From Bacteroidales bacterium UBA5371 (lineage in GTDB: Bacteria; Bacteroidota; Bacteroidia; Bacteroidales; P3): a DNA stretch of 25,587 nucleotides. Location: the NCBI GenBank assembly GCA_002407855.1, contig DHPF01000004.1:1-25587 (forward strand), in the 5' to 3' direction. The first letter of the stretch is position 1, and each line of letters begins with the position of its first letter. Shown in pieces: positions 18,249 to 25,557 of this stretch. Under the pieces are notes generated by a model, which was given only the letters and a program-made list of their open reading frames with translations, was not told the DNA's origin and did not search any database. A program made the position numbers and the translations under genes.

Positions 18249-19502
18249 ATGGCAAGAGTTAAGGCTTTTAAGGGCTTACGCCCTCCGGTTGAGATTGCAG
18301 AAAGTTTGGCATCTTTACCTTATGATGTGATGAACTCACAAGAGGCAAGAGTTAAAGCTAAGGGTAATGAGTATTCATTATTACATATTACTAAGGCAGA
18401 AATTGACCTTCCAGAGGGTGTTGATGAACACTCTAAGGAGGTGTATGATAAAGTTGTAGAAAACTTCCAAATGTTTAAGGATAAGGGCTGGCTTGTTCAA
18501 GACAGTGAACCTAAACTATATATCTATGCTCAAACTATGGATGGAAGAACTCAATATGGTATTGTTGGCTGCACTCATATTGAAGATTATTTCAATAATG
18601 TTATCAAGAAACATGAGCTTACACGTAAGGATAAAGAAGATGATAGAATGATTCACGTTAATATTACAAATGCTAATGTTGAACCTGTATTCTTCACCTA
18701 TCCTGCTCATAAGGAAATAGACCAAATAGTTTCAAGCGTTATTGATAACGAAAAACCTATTTACGATTTCGTTGCTAAGGATGATGGTTTTGGTCATACT
18801 TTTTGGGTAATTAACGATAAGACTAAGATAAAAAGATTAGAAGAAATTTTTGATAAAGAGATAGCTTCTCTTTATGTTGCTGACGGGCACCATCGTACTG
18901 CTGCTGCTGCAAGGGTTGGTCAAGAAAGAAAAGCAAATAACCCTAACCATACCCCAGAAGAAGAGTATAATTATTTTATGGCAGTTATATTCCCAGACAA
19001 CCAATTAAAAATTATTGATTATAATCGTGTTGTTCAAGATTTGAATGGTTTAACCGAAAAAGAGTTTATTACAAAACTTAATCACTCATTTGTAATTGAA
19101 GAGATGGGTAAAGATATTTATCGTCCTGCAAAGTTACACGAGTTTAGTATGTATATGAATGGATTGTGGTATAAGCTAACTGCCAAAGAAGGTACTTATA
19201 ACGACAACGATCCTATTGGAGTTTTGGACGTTACTATTCTTTCTAATTTGGTTTTAGATGAAATATTAGACATAAAAGACCTACGCACATCAAAAAGAAT
19301 TGACTTTATTGGAGGTATTAGAGGTTTGGGCGAATTAAAAAGAAGGGTTGATAGCGGAGAAATGAAGGTTGCTTTTGCTTTATATCCTGTTTCTATGCAA
19401 CAATTAATTGACATTGCAGATAGTGGAAACATTATGCCACCTAAAACAACTTGGTTTGAGCCTAAGCTTCGCTCAGGATTGGTTATTCATGAATTAAAAT
19501 AG
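18249..19502 (+). CDS. DUF1015 family protein
   Basis: 417-residue soluble protein that spans the whole DUF1015 family. It starts with the family-typical MARVKAFKGLRPP and YDVMNSQEAR, and carries the strongly conserved ADGHHRTAAA motif near residue 211, likely a functional site. No signal peptide or membrane segment is present. The biochemical role is not established as far as I know; relatives in Bacteroidota are often found next to serine biosynthesis genes, but no such neighbours are present here. It is a single-gene unit with its own promoter, and a strong intrinsic terminator follows 50 bp after the stop. Confidence 0.93.
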   Translation: MARVKAFKGLRPPVEIAESLASLPYDVMNSQEARVKAKGNEYSLLHITKAEIDLPEGVDEHSKEVYDKVVENFQMFKDKGWLVQDSEPKLYIYAQTMDGRTQYGIVGCTHIEDYFNNVIKKHELTRKDKEDDRMIHVNITNANVEPVFFTYPAHKEIDQIVSSVIDNEKPIYDFVAKDDGFGHTFWVINDKTKIKRLEEIFDKEIASLYVADGHHRTAAAARVGQERKANNPNHTPEEEYNYFMAVIFPDNQLKIIDYNRVVQDLNGLTEKEFITKLNHSFVIEEMGKDIYRPAKLHEFSMYMNGLWYKLTAKEGTYNDNDPIGVLDVTILSNLVLDEILDIKDLRTSKRIDFIGGIRGLGELKRRVDSGEMKVAFALYPVSMQQLIDIADSGNIMPPKTTWFEPKLRSGLVIHELK

Positions 19503-19554
19503 AAATTTAATTATCTAATAATCATTTATTAATAGAAAAAGCAAGAAATTATTT

Positions 19555-19585
19555 AGCCGATATTGTTTACAATTTCGGCTTTTTT
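19555..19585 (+). terminator. Intrinsic terminator after the DUF1015 gene
   Basis: AGCCGA (19555-19560) pairs with TCGGCT (19575-19580). After one T-T mismatch ATTG pairs with CAAT around the loop TTTA. A run of six T follows (19580-19585). This is the clearest terminator in the window. Confidence 0.9.
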
Positions 19586-19609
19586 GCTGTTATATATGTT
19601 GTAAAAGGA

Positions 19610-19640
19610 TTGTATTAATAAATTATTTTTCGTTTCTTTG
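19610..19640 (+). promoter_or_regulatory. Probable promoter of the lipoprotein / SIMPL gene pair
   Basis: TTG (19610-19612), 20 bp, then TTTCTTTG (19633-19640), a one-base variant of TAnnTTTG, 32 bp before the lipoprotein ATG. It lies directly after the preceding terminator. Confidence 0.5.
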
Positions 19641-19672
19641 CAAAAAAGATTATTAACTAAAAATTATATGAT

Positions 19673-20227
19673 ATGAAAAGAATACTTATTATTTCTGTAA
19701 TTATTGCTTTACTATCTCCTGTTTTGTTTTGGAGCTGTAAAGATGAGGATGAGCCTGCAATTGATACCAATTTTATGAATTCTGTTCCTTCATCAGGGAT
19801 TTATTTTAAGGCTAAAATAGGAAGCAATATTACTTGGGAAGGAAGTAATATTACTGAAATGTATGCCAAGACCGAGCCTTTGGAAGATACAAACAAATTT
19901 GTAGATATAGTTGTCTGCACAGAAGACCAAACAAGTGCACCAACTGTAATTGGTCAATGGTGTTACGCTCATGTAAGCATTAATGATGATGGTAGCTTTT
20001 CTAATTATGCAATAAAATATGCAAAGAATAAAACTACGGGATATCCATTTTCTTTTGAAGAGTATATGAATAATCGTCCAGGTTCAGGAAATTTACAGAT
20101 TATTGAAAAAACGGCAGAAACTATTACAGCTAAATTTAAAGGGAAGCTCTATAGAGTAAATGATAATTCAGAGGTGGATGTAATAATGTATTTCCAAGAA
20201 TTCCCATTAAGTCCAGCAAAGAAATAA
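19673..20227 (+). CDS. Hypothetical outer-surface lipoprotein
   Basis: 184 residues with a type II signal peptide: MKR, a hydrophobic stretch, then the lipobox LFWSC with Cys22 as the predicted lipidated residue. The residues after it, KDEDE, resemble the Lys-plus-acidic export signal that sends lipoproteins to the cell surface in Bacteroidota, so a surface location is likely (inference). The mature part, about 160 residues, looks beta-rich and matches no family I recognise. It is 44 bp upstream of the SIMPL-domain gene on the same strand and probably shares its transcript. Confidence 0.8.
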   Translation: MKRILIISVIIALLSPVLFWSCKDEDEPAIDTNFMNSVPSSGIYFKAKIGSNITWEGSNITEMYAKTEPLEDTNKFVDIVVCTEDQTSAPTVIGQWCYAHVSINDDGSFSNYAIKYAKNKTTGYPFSFEEYMNNRPGSGNLQIIEKTAETITAKFKGKLYRVNDNSEVDVIMYFQEFPLSPAKK

Positions 20228-20271
20228 GCTTTATGTTTAATCATATAAATACAAATTAAATAAATAATATT

Positions 20272-20994
20272 ATGGATAAGAATAAAAATTTAATTGTCCT
20301 TATTATAGGACTTATTTTAGCTATTAGTATATTCTTTGTCGGTTTATTTATCTACAAAGGACTTAAATCATTTAGCGATAAAGACAGAGTGGTAAGCGTT
20401 AGAGGATTGTCAGAAAAGATTGTTGATGCTGATTATGTTAATTTGAAGATAAAATATATTGAAGGCGATAACGATATGCAAAGCCTTTTAAAAAAGGTTG
20501 AAGACAATAACCTCAAGATAGTAAACTTTATTAAAGCTAATGGCCTAACTGATGAAGAGATTAATATTGGAGTGCCAAGCATAAAAGACAAAAAGAATAC
20601 CGAATACAACGATAATTTCTCTACAAATACATTTAGATACTATTGTGAGGTAACAATAACAATACTTTCCAGTAAGGTGAAAAATGTTCGAGCTATTGAA
20701 TTATCTCAATTTGATTTATACAAGCAAGGAATAACACTTGTTCAAAATAGATACGAGTATGATGCCGATTCAAAATATACTTTCACCAAGCTAAACGATA
20801 TTAAACCTAAGATGATAGAAGAATCTACAGCTAATGCAAAAATTGCAGGTGAGCAGTTTTCTAAAAACTCCAATGCTAAGCTTGGTGGAATAAAATCAGC
20901 TTATCAAGGACAATTTGAAATAATTCCAACAGAAAACCCATTAAAGCTTAAAGTAAGAGTTGTTTCCTCAATTAGCTATTTCCTTAATGATTAA
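20272..20994 (+). CDS. SIMPL domain-containing protein (DUF541)
   Basis: 240 residues: one N-terminal membrane segment (about 6-28) without a clear cleavage site, then a SIMPL/DUF541 domain, the family of Brucella BP26 and E. coli YggE. Typical features are the VVSVRGLSEK opening strand, alternation of beta strands with the EDNNLKIVNFIKANGL helix, the ITLVQNRYEYDADSKYTF strand pair, and the helix of repeated alanines before GEQFSKNSNAKLGGI. BP26 forms periplasmic ring-shaped oligomers and YggE is linked to oxidative stress; whether either applies here is unknown. The protein is probably anchored in the inner membrane and faces the periplasm. A strong hairpin follows 37 bp after the stop. Confidence 0.88.
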   Translation: MDKNKNLIVLIIGLILAISIFFVGLFIYKGLKSFSDKDRVVSVRGLSEKIVDADYVNLKIKYIEGDNDMQSLLKKVEDNNLKIVNFIKANGLTDEEINIGVPSIKDKKNTEYNDNFSTNTFRYYCEVTITILSSKVKNVRAIELSQFDLYKQGITLVQNRYEYDADSKYTFTKLNDIKPKMIEESTANAKIAGEQFSKNSNAKLGGIKSAYQGQFEIIPTENPLKLKVRVVSSISYFLND

Positions 20995-21030
20995 ATGTAA
21001 ACTTAATTTATTAGCATTATAATTAACAAG

Positions 21031-21056
21031 TAGAGGGTATTGAAAAATACCCTCTA
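21031..21056 (+). terminator. 11-bp perfect hairpin with GAAA loop before the GH92 gene
   Basis: TAGAGGGTATT (21031-21041), loop GAAA (21042-21045), AATACCCTCTA (21046-21056). The tail TCAATTTAT is only moderately T-rich. It could terminate the SIMPL transcript. It also ends 16 bp before the GH92 ATG with no TAnnTTTG element in between, so it may instead be a 5' leader structure of the GH92 mRNA. It excludes the in-frame TTG at 21040 as a start, since that codon is in the hairpin. Confidence 0.65.
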
Positions 21057-21072
21057 TCAATTTATACATATT

Positions 21073-23412
21073 ATGAAAAGAAAAATCTTCTTTAATTTAT
21101 TCTTTGTTTTTATTTCTTTTATTTCTATGCAAGCTCAAACAAGATTAATTGATTATGTCAATCCAATGATTGGAACAAAAAGCATGGGACATACTTTCCC
21201 TGGGGCTTGTGCTCCTTTTGGCATAGTACAATTAAGTCCAGACACTGAAACAATTCCTCATAATATTGATGGAAAGTATCAAAAGGATACATATAAATAT
21301 TGTGCAGGATATCAGTATGATGATAAAACAATAATTGGCTTTTCACATACTCATTTCAACGGAACAGGTCATTCGGATTTAGGAGATATTCTAATTATGC
21401 CCGCAATAGGAGACATTAAATTAAATGTTGGTAATTCAGAGAATACATCATCAGGTTTTCGGTCTAACTTTAATCATAATAAAGAAAAAGCAGAGCCAGG
21501 CTACTATTCTGTTGTTTTAGATGATTATAACATATTAGCAGAATTAACAGCAACCCAAAGAGTAGGAGTTCATCGTTATACATTCCCCAAAACATCAAAA
21601 GAAGGTCATATAGTTATAGATTTATCTTATGGAATTTATAATTACGATGGTAAAGTATTAATGGCAAACCTAAGAGTTGAAGATGAATATACCCTAACAG
21701 GATATAGGATAACACGAGGTTGGTCAAGGATGAATTACACTTATTTTGCTATTAAATTTTCCAAACCAATACTTAATTATGGTTGCCAAAACGATGAAAA
21801 GGTCAAGTATAATGGCTTTTGGAGAAAGTTTGATATGAGCGAGAACTTCCCTGAAATGTTTGGAACTAAGCTAATCACTTACTTTAATTTTGATTTCTCT
21901 GATAAAAATCCATTAGAGATTAGAGTAGCTTTGTCTGCTGTTGATTGCCTTGGAGCATTAAAGAACCTAAATGCAGAAGCTCAAAACAAGTCTTTTGACC
22001 AAATAAGAAAAGAAACCCAAGAAAAATGGGAAAAAGAACTAAGTAGTATAAGGATAGATGCTGATAATGACAAGAAATCTATTTTCTATACTTCACTATA
22101 TCATACAATGATTAATCCTTCTGTTTATCAAGATGTAGATGGAAGATATAGAGGTATAGACCATAATATCCATACTGCAAAAGACAATCAAGTTAATTAT
22201 TCTATTTTCTCTCTTTGGGATACTTTTAGGGCTGAGCATCCCCTAATGAACATAATAAAACCTGCAAGAAGCAAAGATTTTATTAATTCCTTACTTAATC
22301 ATTACCTGCAAAGCGTTCATAAAGCATTACCCGTTTGGTCGCACATGGGAAATGAGAATTGGTGTATGATAGGTTATCATGCTGTTTCGGTTATTTCAGA
22401 TGCACTTGCTAAGGATATTGAATTTGATAATAAATTAGCTATGGAAGCCTTAATTAACAGCTCCAATTTGAAATACTATGATGGGATTGAGGACTATGTT
22501 AGCTTGGGATACGTTCCTAATGAGAAGAATTACTCTTCGGCTTCAATAACCTTGGAGTACTCTTATGATGATTGGACAATTTATTCTTTTGCAAAGGCTC
22601 TAAATAATCAAGAAAGAATTCGAGAGTATGCCAAAAGAGCAAAGAACTATCAAAATATTTTCAATACTTCCATTGGTTTTGCATTACCTAAGAACAGAAA
22701 TGGAGAATTTAAAAAGGATTATGATTTATTGGATACACATAACCAAGGTTTTATTGAAGGAAACTCGTGGAATTACTCCTTTTTTGTGCCTCATGATGTT
22801 AATGGGCTAATAAATCTTATGGGAGGAGAAAAGAGATTTATTAATCACTTGGATTCTCTTTTTACAATGGAGTTGCCTGCAAAGTATTTTGAAAACACAG
22901 AAGATATAAATGAGGAAGGAATTATGGGAAACTATGTACATGGCAATGAACCAAGTCATCATATTGCTTATTTGTATAGATGGACAAAAGAACCATGGAA
23001 GACAGAGTTAAGAGTCCATGATATAATGAATAAAATGTATAAGAATAAAATTGATGGCTTGTCAGGTAATGATGATTGTGGGCAAATGTCTGCTTGGTAT
23101 ATTTTTTCTTCACTTGGATTTTATCCTGTTTGCCCTGGAAGCGACCAATACATAATAGGTTCCCCAAAAAACAATGAAGCTATTATTAATTTGGAAAATG
23201 GGAAAACATTTACAATAAAAGCATTAAATCTTACGGATAATAACATTTATATTAAGTCAATAAAGTTAAACGGCAAAGATTATAAGAAGCAGTTTATTTC
23301 TCATAAAGATATCCTTAATGGAGGAGAGATAATATTTGAAATGACAAATAAACCAAACAAAAAATCTGCACTTTACACTAAGCCATTTTCTTTTTCAGAT
23401 GAGATGAAATAG
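21073..23412 (+). CDS. Secreted GH92 family alpha-mannosidase
   Basis: 779-residue protein: type I signal peptide (MKRKIFFNLFF..., cleavage near Ala21 in SMQAQ) followed by a full-length glycoside hydrolase family 92 enzyme. Family blocks are YVNPMIGT, GHTFPGACAPFGIVQLSPDT, GFSHTHFNGTGHSDLGD, EGNSWNY (Glu562, matching in position the general acid of characterised members as I recall), HGNEPSHH (623-630) and GNDDCGQMSAWY (Asp667-Asp668). GH92 enzymes are calcium-dependent inverting exo-mannosidases acting on N-glycans, fungal mannan or similar. The linkage specificity cannot be read here. No T9SS sorting domain or lipobox is present, so a periplasmic location is likely. No SusC/SusD pair is nearby. 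The ATG at 21073 is chosen because it starts the signal peptide. The radical SAM gene follows after 2 bp. Confidence 0.95.
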   Translation: MKRKIFFNLFFVFISFISMQAQTRLIDYVNPMIGTKSMGHTFPGACAPFGIVQLSPDTETIPHNIDGKYQKDTYKYCAGYQYDDKTIIGFSHTHFNGTGHSDLGDILIMPAIGDIKLNVGNSENTSSGFRSNFNHNKEKAEPGYYSVVLDDYNILAELTATQRVGVHRYTFPKTSKEGHIVIDLSYGIYNYDGKVLMANLRVEDEYTLTGYRITRGWSRMNYTYFAIKFSKPILNYGCQNDEKVKYNGFWRKFDMSENFPEMFGTKLITYFNFDFSDKNPLEIRVALSAVDCLGALKNLNAEAQNKSFDQIRKETQEKWEKELSSIRIDADNDKKSIFYTSLYHTMINPSVYQDVDGRYRGIDHNIHTAKDNQVNYSIFSLWDTFRAEHPLMNIIKPARSKDFINSLLNHYLQSVHKALPVWSHMGNENWCMIGYHAVSVISDALAKDIEFDNKLAMEALINSSNLKYYDGIEDYVSLGYVPNEKNYSSASITLEYSYDDWTIYSFAKALNNQERIREYAKRAKNYQNIFNTSIGFALPKNRNGEFKKDYDLLDTHNQGFIEGNSWNYSFFVPHDVNGLINLMGGEKRFINHLDSLFTMELPAKYFENTEDINEEGIMGNYVHGNEPSHHIAYLYRWTKEPWKTELRVHDIMNKMYKNKIDGLSGNDDCGQMSAWYIFSSLGFYPVCPGSDQYIIGSPKNNEAIINLENGKTFTIKALNLTDNNIYIKSIKLNGKDYKKQFISHKDILNGGEIIFEMTNKPNKKSALYTKPFSFSDEMK

Positions 23413-23414
23413 CT

Positions 23415-24302
23415 ATGCAAGAGAGCAATCCTATCAATTACATAAACTCAAAGTCAATTCTTTCAAAGCTTTCCTTTGTTGATTCTTGGTTTGGGATAAC
23501 TTATAATATGAATCTTTACAGAGGATGTCAGCATGGTTGTATTTATTGCGACACAAGAAGTGAATGCTATGGCATAAACGATATTTCAAAAATTACAATT
23601 AAGGAAAATGCAATAGAATTACTTACAAAAGAACTATCCTCAAAAAGAAAACAAAAAGGAACAATAGGAACAGGCTCCATGAATGACCCTTATATGCCAA
23701 TAGAAAAGGAAGTTTGTTTGACTAAAAGAGCATTGGAAGTAATTAATAGGAGTAAATATCCTATTCATATAATAACTAAAAGTAATTTGGTTGAAAGAGA
23801 TATTGATTTACTTAAAGAAATTTCTAAAACATATTGTGCAGTAAGTTTCACAATAACAACTTATGACGATTCGCTTGCAAAGAAGATAGAGCCTTATGCA
23901 AGTTCTACCTCCCTAAGGTTTAAAGCCATTGAAAATTTATCAAAGCAAGGAATTTACACAGGGATAACCCTAATGCCAATCCTACCATTTATTAACGATA
24001 GCCAAGAAAACATAAAATCCATTCTACATAAAGCCAAGGATTCTGGTGCATCGTATATAATACCTATCTTTGGAGTAACCCTAAGAAAAGGTTCAAGAGA
24101 TTATTTCTATAAAGCCTTAGAGCAAAACTTCAATAACATTAAAGAAAAATATGAAATGACTTTTGACAATCAGTATAATTGCCCTTCTTTAAACTATAAA
24201 AAGCTTCAAGATGTTTTTAATAGCGAAACATATAGGTTAGGAATTACCTCAAAAATTGAGTTTTATAGGCCAGAACAAAGCTCGCAACTATCAATATTCT
24301 AA
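23415..24302 (+). CDS. Radical SAM protein, SplB-like (COG1533)
   Basis: 295-residue protein with the iron-sulfur cluster motif CQHGCIYC (Cys38, Cys42, Cys45) in the context NLYRGCQHGC, characteristic of the SPL-like COG1533 group. Then come GTGSMNDPYMPIE, which matches that group's conserved TDPYQPIE-type block, and an alpha/beta barrel pattern. The residue after the last Cys is Asp, not the more common Tyr. Members include spore photoproduct lyase, but most have no known reaction, and DNA repair should not be assumed. The start lies 2 bp after the GH92 stop, so the two are probably translationally coupled. A bidirectional terminator follows immediately. Confidence 0.9.
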   Translation: MQESNPINYINSKSILSKLSFVDSWFGITYNMNLYRGCQHGCIYCDTRSECYGINDISKITIKENAIELLTKELSSKRKQKGTIGTGSMNDPYMPIEKEVCLTKRALEVINRSKYPIHIITKSNLVERDIDLLKEISKTYCAVSFTITTYDDSLAKKIEPYASSTSLRFKAIENLSKQGIYTGITLMPILPFINDSQENIKSILHKAKDSGASYIIPIFGVTLRKGSRDYFYKALEQNFNNIKEKYEMTFDNQYNCPSLNYKKLQDVFNSETYRLGITSKIEFYRPEQSSQLSIF

Positions 24303-24305
24303 ATA

Positions 24306-24339
24306 AAAAATCCCAAAGTAGAATTGCTCTGGGATTTTT
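24306..24339. terminator. Bidirectional terminator between radical SAM and GyrI-like genes
   Basis: AAAAATCCCA (24306-24315) pairs with TGGGATTTTT (24330-24339) around an AT-rich loop. The A-run before and T-run after serve both strands. It sits between two convergent genes, 4 bp after one stop and 24 bp from the other. Confidence 0.85.
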
Positions 24340-24362
24340 CTTTGTTTTATACGATATTTCTT

Positions 24363-24872
24363 TTATTCAATTGGAATATATATTTCTGTCTTTAATTTAT
24401 GTGCAGGAGTGTTGTTAGGATTATTAAGATATTTTTCCATCCATAAAGCATTGCGGAATTTATAACCCTTATCCTTCAAATAATCATTGTAAATAAAATC
24501 ATAAACCTTACCAAGATTATCATAAGAGCCCTTGTATAAAAACATCAAGAACTTACCACCTTCAATTTCTTTAATCTTTATTTCATCGGTATCTTCAATC
24601 TTGCGAGTTATGGTAATACAAGCATCAAACTTGCATTCATTAGCAGGAGTTGTGGTTGGGTCAGAAGAATATATTCCCAAGAACTCCATTCTCATACTAA
24701 ATAGTTTATTCTTCTTAATGAATGGCCAAAGCTTATTCCATAAAGAAGAATAATCAATTTTTGAATAATTGCCAAAAGCAGTGATTGTTGCAGCCTCTCT
24801 TTTGGTTCTTTCAATTAGCTTAGGAGCTTTAATATTAAGCTCAGTGCTTATCTTTTTACTATTAAAACACAT
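24363..24872 (-). CDS. GyrI-like small-molecule binding domain protein
   Basis: 169-residue stand-alone GyrI-like (AraC effector-binding, SHS2-fold) domain. Visible features of the family: the ATITAFGNYSKIDY strand-loop, the WNKLWPFIKKN helix, YSSDPTTTPANECKFDACI, the second half-domain EIEGGKFLMFLYKGSYDNL, and the end LKTEIYIPIE with the typical terminal strand. No DNA-binding helix-turn-helix is attached, so it is not a classical AraC-type regulator. Stand-alone members bind or hydrolyse small lipophilic compounds, or inhibit gyrase in E. coli; which applies is unknown. It is 13 bp downstream of the DUF1761 gene on the same strand, so the two form an operon. Confidence 0.87.
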   Translation of the reverse strand: MCFNSKKISTELNIKAPKLIERTKREAATITAFGNYSKIDYSSLWNKLWPFIKKNKLFSMRMEFLGIYSSDPTTTPANECKFDACITITRKIEDTDEIKIKEIEGGKFLMFLYKGSYDNLGKVYDFIYNDYLKDKGYKFRNALWMEKYLNNPNNTPAHKLKTEIYIPIE

Positions 24873-24885
24873 AATGATAAAATTT

Positions 24886-25329
24886 TTAAATTAACGAAAA
24901 TAATATTGCGATAACAGAAACTACAAAAAAGTAACCAACATCAATTCCAGCTAAGGTTATATAACGCTTCCAATTACTTATCTGAAATTTGAGAGTTGAT
25001 TTCATCCAAGCAGATATAGCAATAACAACTACAACAGATAACCAAATAGAGATTGAAGTTAGGATAAAATACATAAAAACGACAAAAGCTGTTGCAATTA
25101 TTTGAATCAGAAATATCAAAGCATTAGAGCTTTTCTTACAAGTGCATTTTTCACCATTAACAACATCAGCTCCGCAAGCACATTCATATTTAACGGCTTT
25201 CATCCATGCTTTTGAGAATAAAAAACCATACCAAATTGCACCCACAAAAAAGGATACAACAACAGCAATACCATACCATAACCACGATATTGCTTCAAAA
25301 GGACATTGATTTGTACAACAAGTTTCCAT
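24886..25329 (-). CDS. DUF1761-like membrane protein with extra cysteine motifs
   Basis: 147 residues with about four membrane segments (about 16-38, 69-90, 94-108, 124-146). The first helix with GAIWYGFLFSKAWMKA matches the DUF1761 signature (GalWYgplFgkaWm). Unusual are the cysteines: Cys4, Cys5 and Cys9 at the N-terminus, and a loop after the first helix with Cys50, Cys52, Cys62 and Cys64 in a C-x-C-x9-C-x-C pattern that could bind a metal. DUF1761 has no established function. The gene starts a two-gene operon with the GyrI-like protein. The -7 element at 25356-25363 supports this ATG. Confidence 0.82.
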   Translation of the reverse strand: METCCTNQCPFEAISWLWYGIAVVVSFFVGAIWYGFLFSKAWMKAVKYECACGADVVNGEKCTCKKSSNALIFLIQIIATAFVVFMYFILTSISIWLSVVVVIAISAWMKSTLKFQISNWKRYITLAGIDVGYFFVVSVIAILFSLI

Positions 25330-25355
25330 ATTAAATTATTTTAAAATTATATTTG

Positions 25356-25363
25356 CAAAAATA
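25356..25363 (-). promoter_or_regulatory. Promoter -7 element of the DUF1761 / GyrI-like operon
   Basis: CAAAAATA on the plus strand is TATTTTTG on the minus strand, 26 bp before the ATG. A TTG (25381-25383) lies 17 bp upstream, 2 bp short of ideal. Directly adjacent at 25348-25355 is TATATTTG on the plus strand, facing array D. Confidence 0.55.
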
Positions 25364-25429
25364 ACTGAAAATTTAATATCCAATATTATTTTTCTAAATA
25401 ATATTTTGATGGATTTTTGTTTGGCTAAA

Positions 25430-25492
25430 TTATCTCTTGATTCTAATAATTTATCTTTTGATTCTAATAAATTATCTCTTGATTCTATTTTT
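25430..25492 (+). repeat. Array D: three 21-bp units, same family as arrays A and C
   Basis: Units start at 25430, 25451 and 25472, exactly 21 bp apart, with cores TTATCTCTTGATTCTA, TTATCTTTTGATTCTA and TTATCTCTTGATTCTA. The core is the exact reverse complement of array C unit 2 and shares CTCTTGATTCTA with array A. Degenerate flanking sequence may extend the array by part of a unit on each side. Confidence 0.9.
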
Positions 25493-25557
25493 CTGTAATT
25501 AAGTTTCATTTTTAACAAAAGGGACTTAATCAAAAATAATCAGTGATTAAACAAAAT

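Noticed and set aside
21040..21072. Upstream TTG start for the GH92 gene adding 11 residues
   Set aside because: It lies in the stem of a perfect hairpin and would put hydrophilic residues before the signal peptide; the ATG at 21073 begins a normal signal peptide.
23415..24302. Radical SAM protein as spore photoproduct lyase or DNA photolyase
   Set aside because: Only the general COG1533 features are seen. The organism type does not form spores, and most members of this group have no known reaction.
24363..24872. GyrI-like protein as a gyrase inhibitor linked to gyrB
   Set aside because: The genes are 16 kb apart in different operons, and most stand-alone GyrI-like domains are not gyrase inhibitors.
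25336..25533. Open frame of 65 codons on the minus strand with a heptad-like peptide repeat (LLESRDN)
   Set aside because: It is the translation of array D. A 21-bp period equals seven codons, so any frame without a stop stays open. There is no family match.
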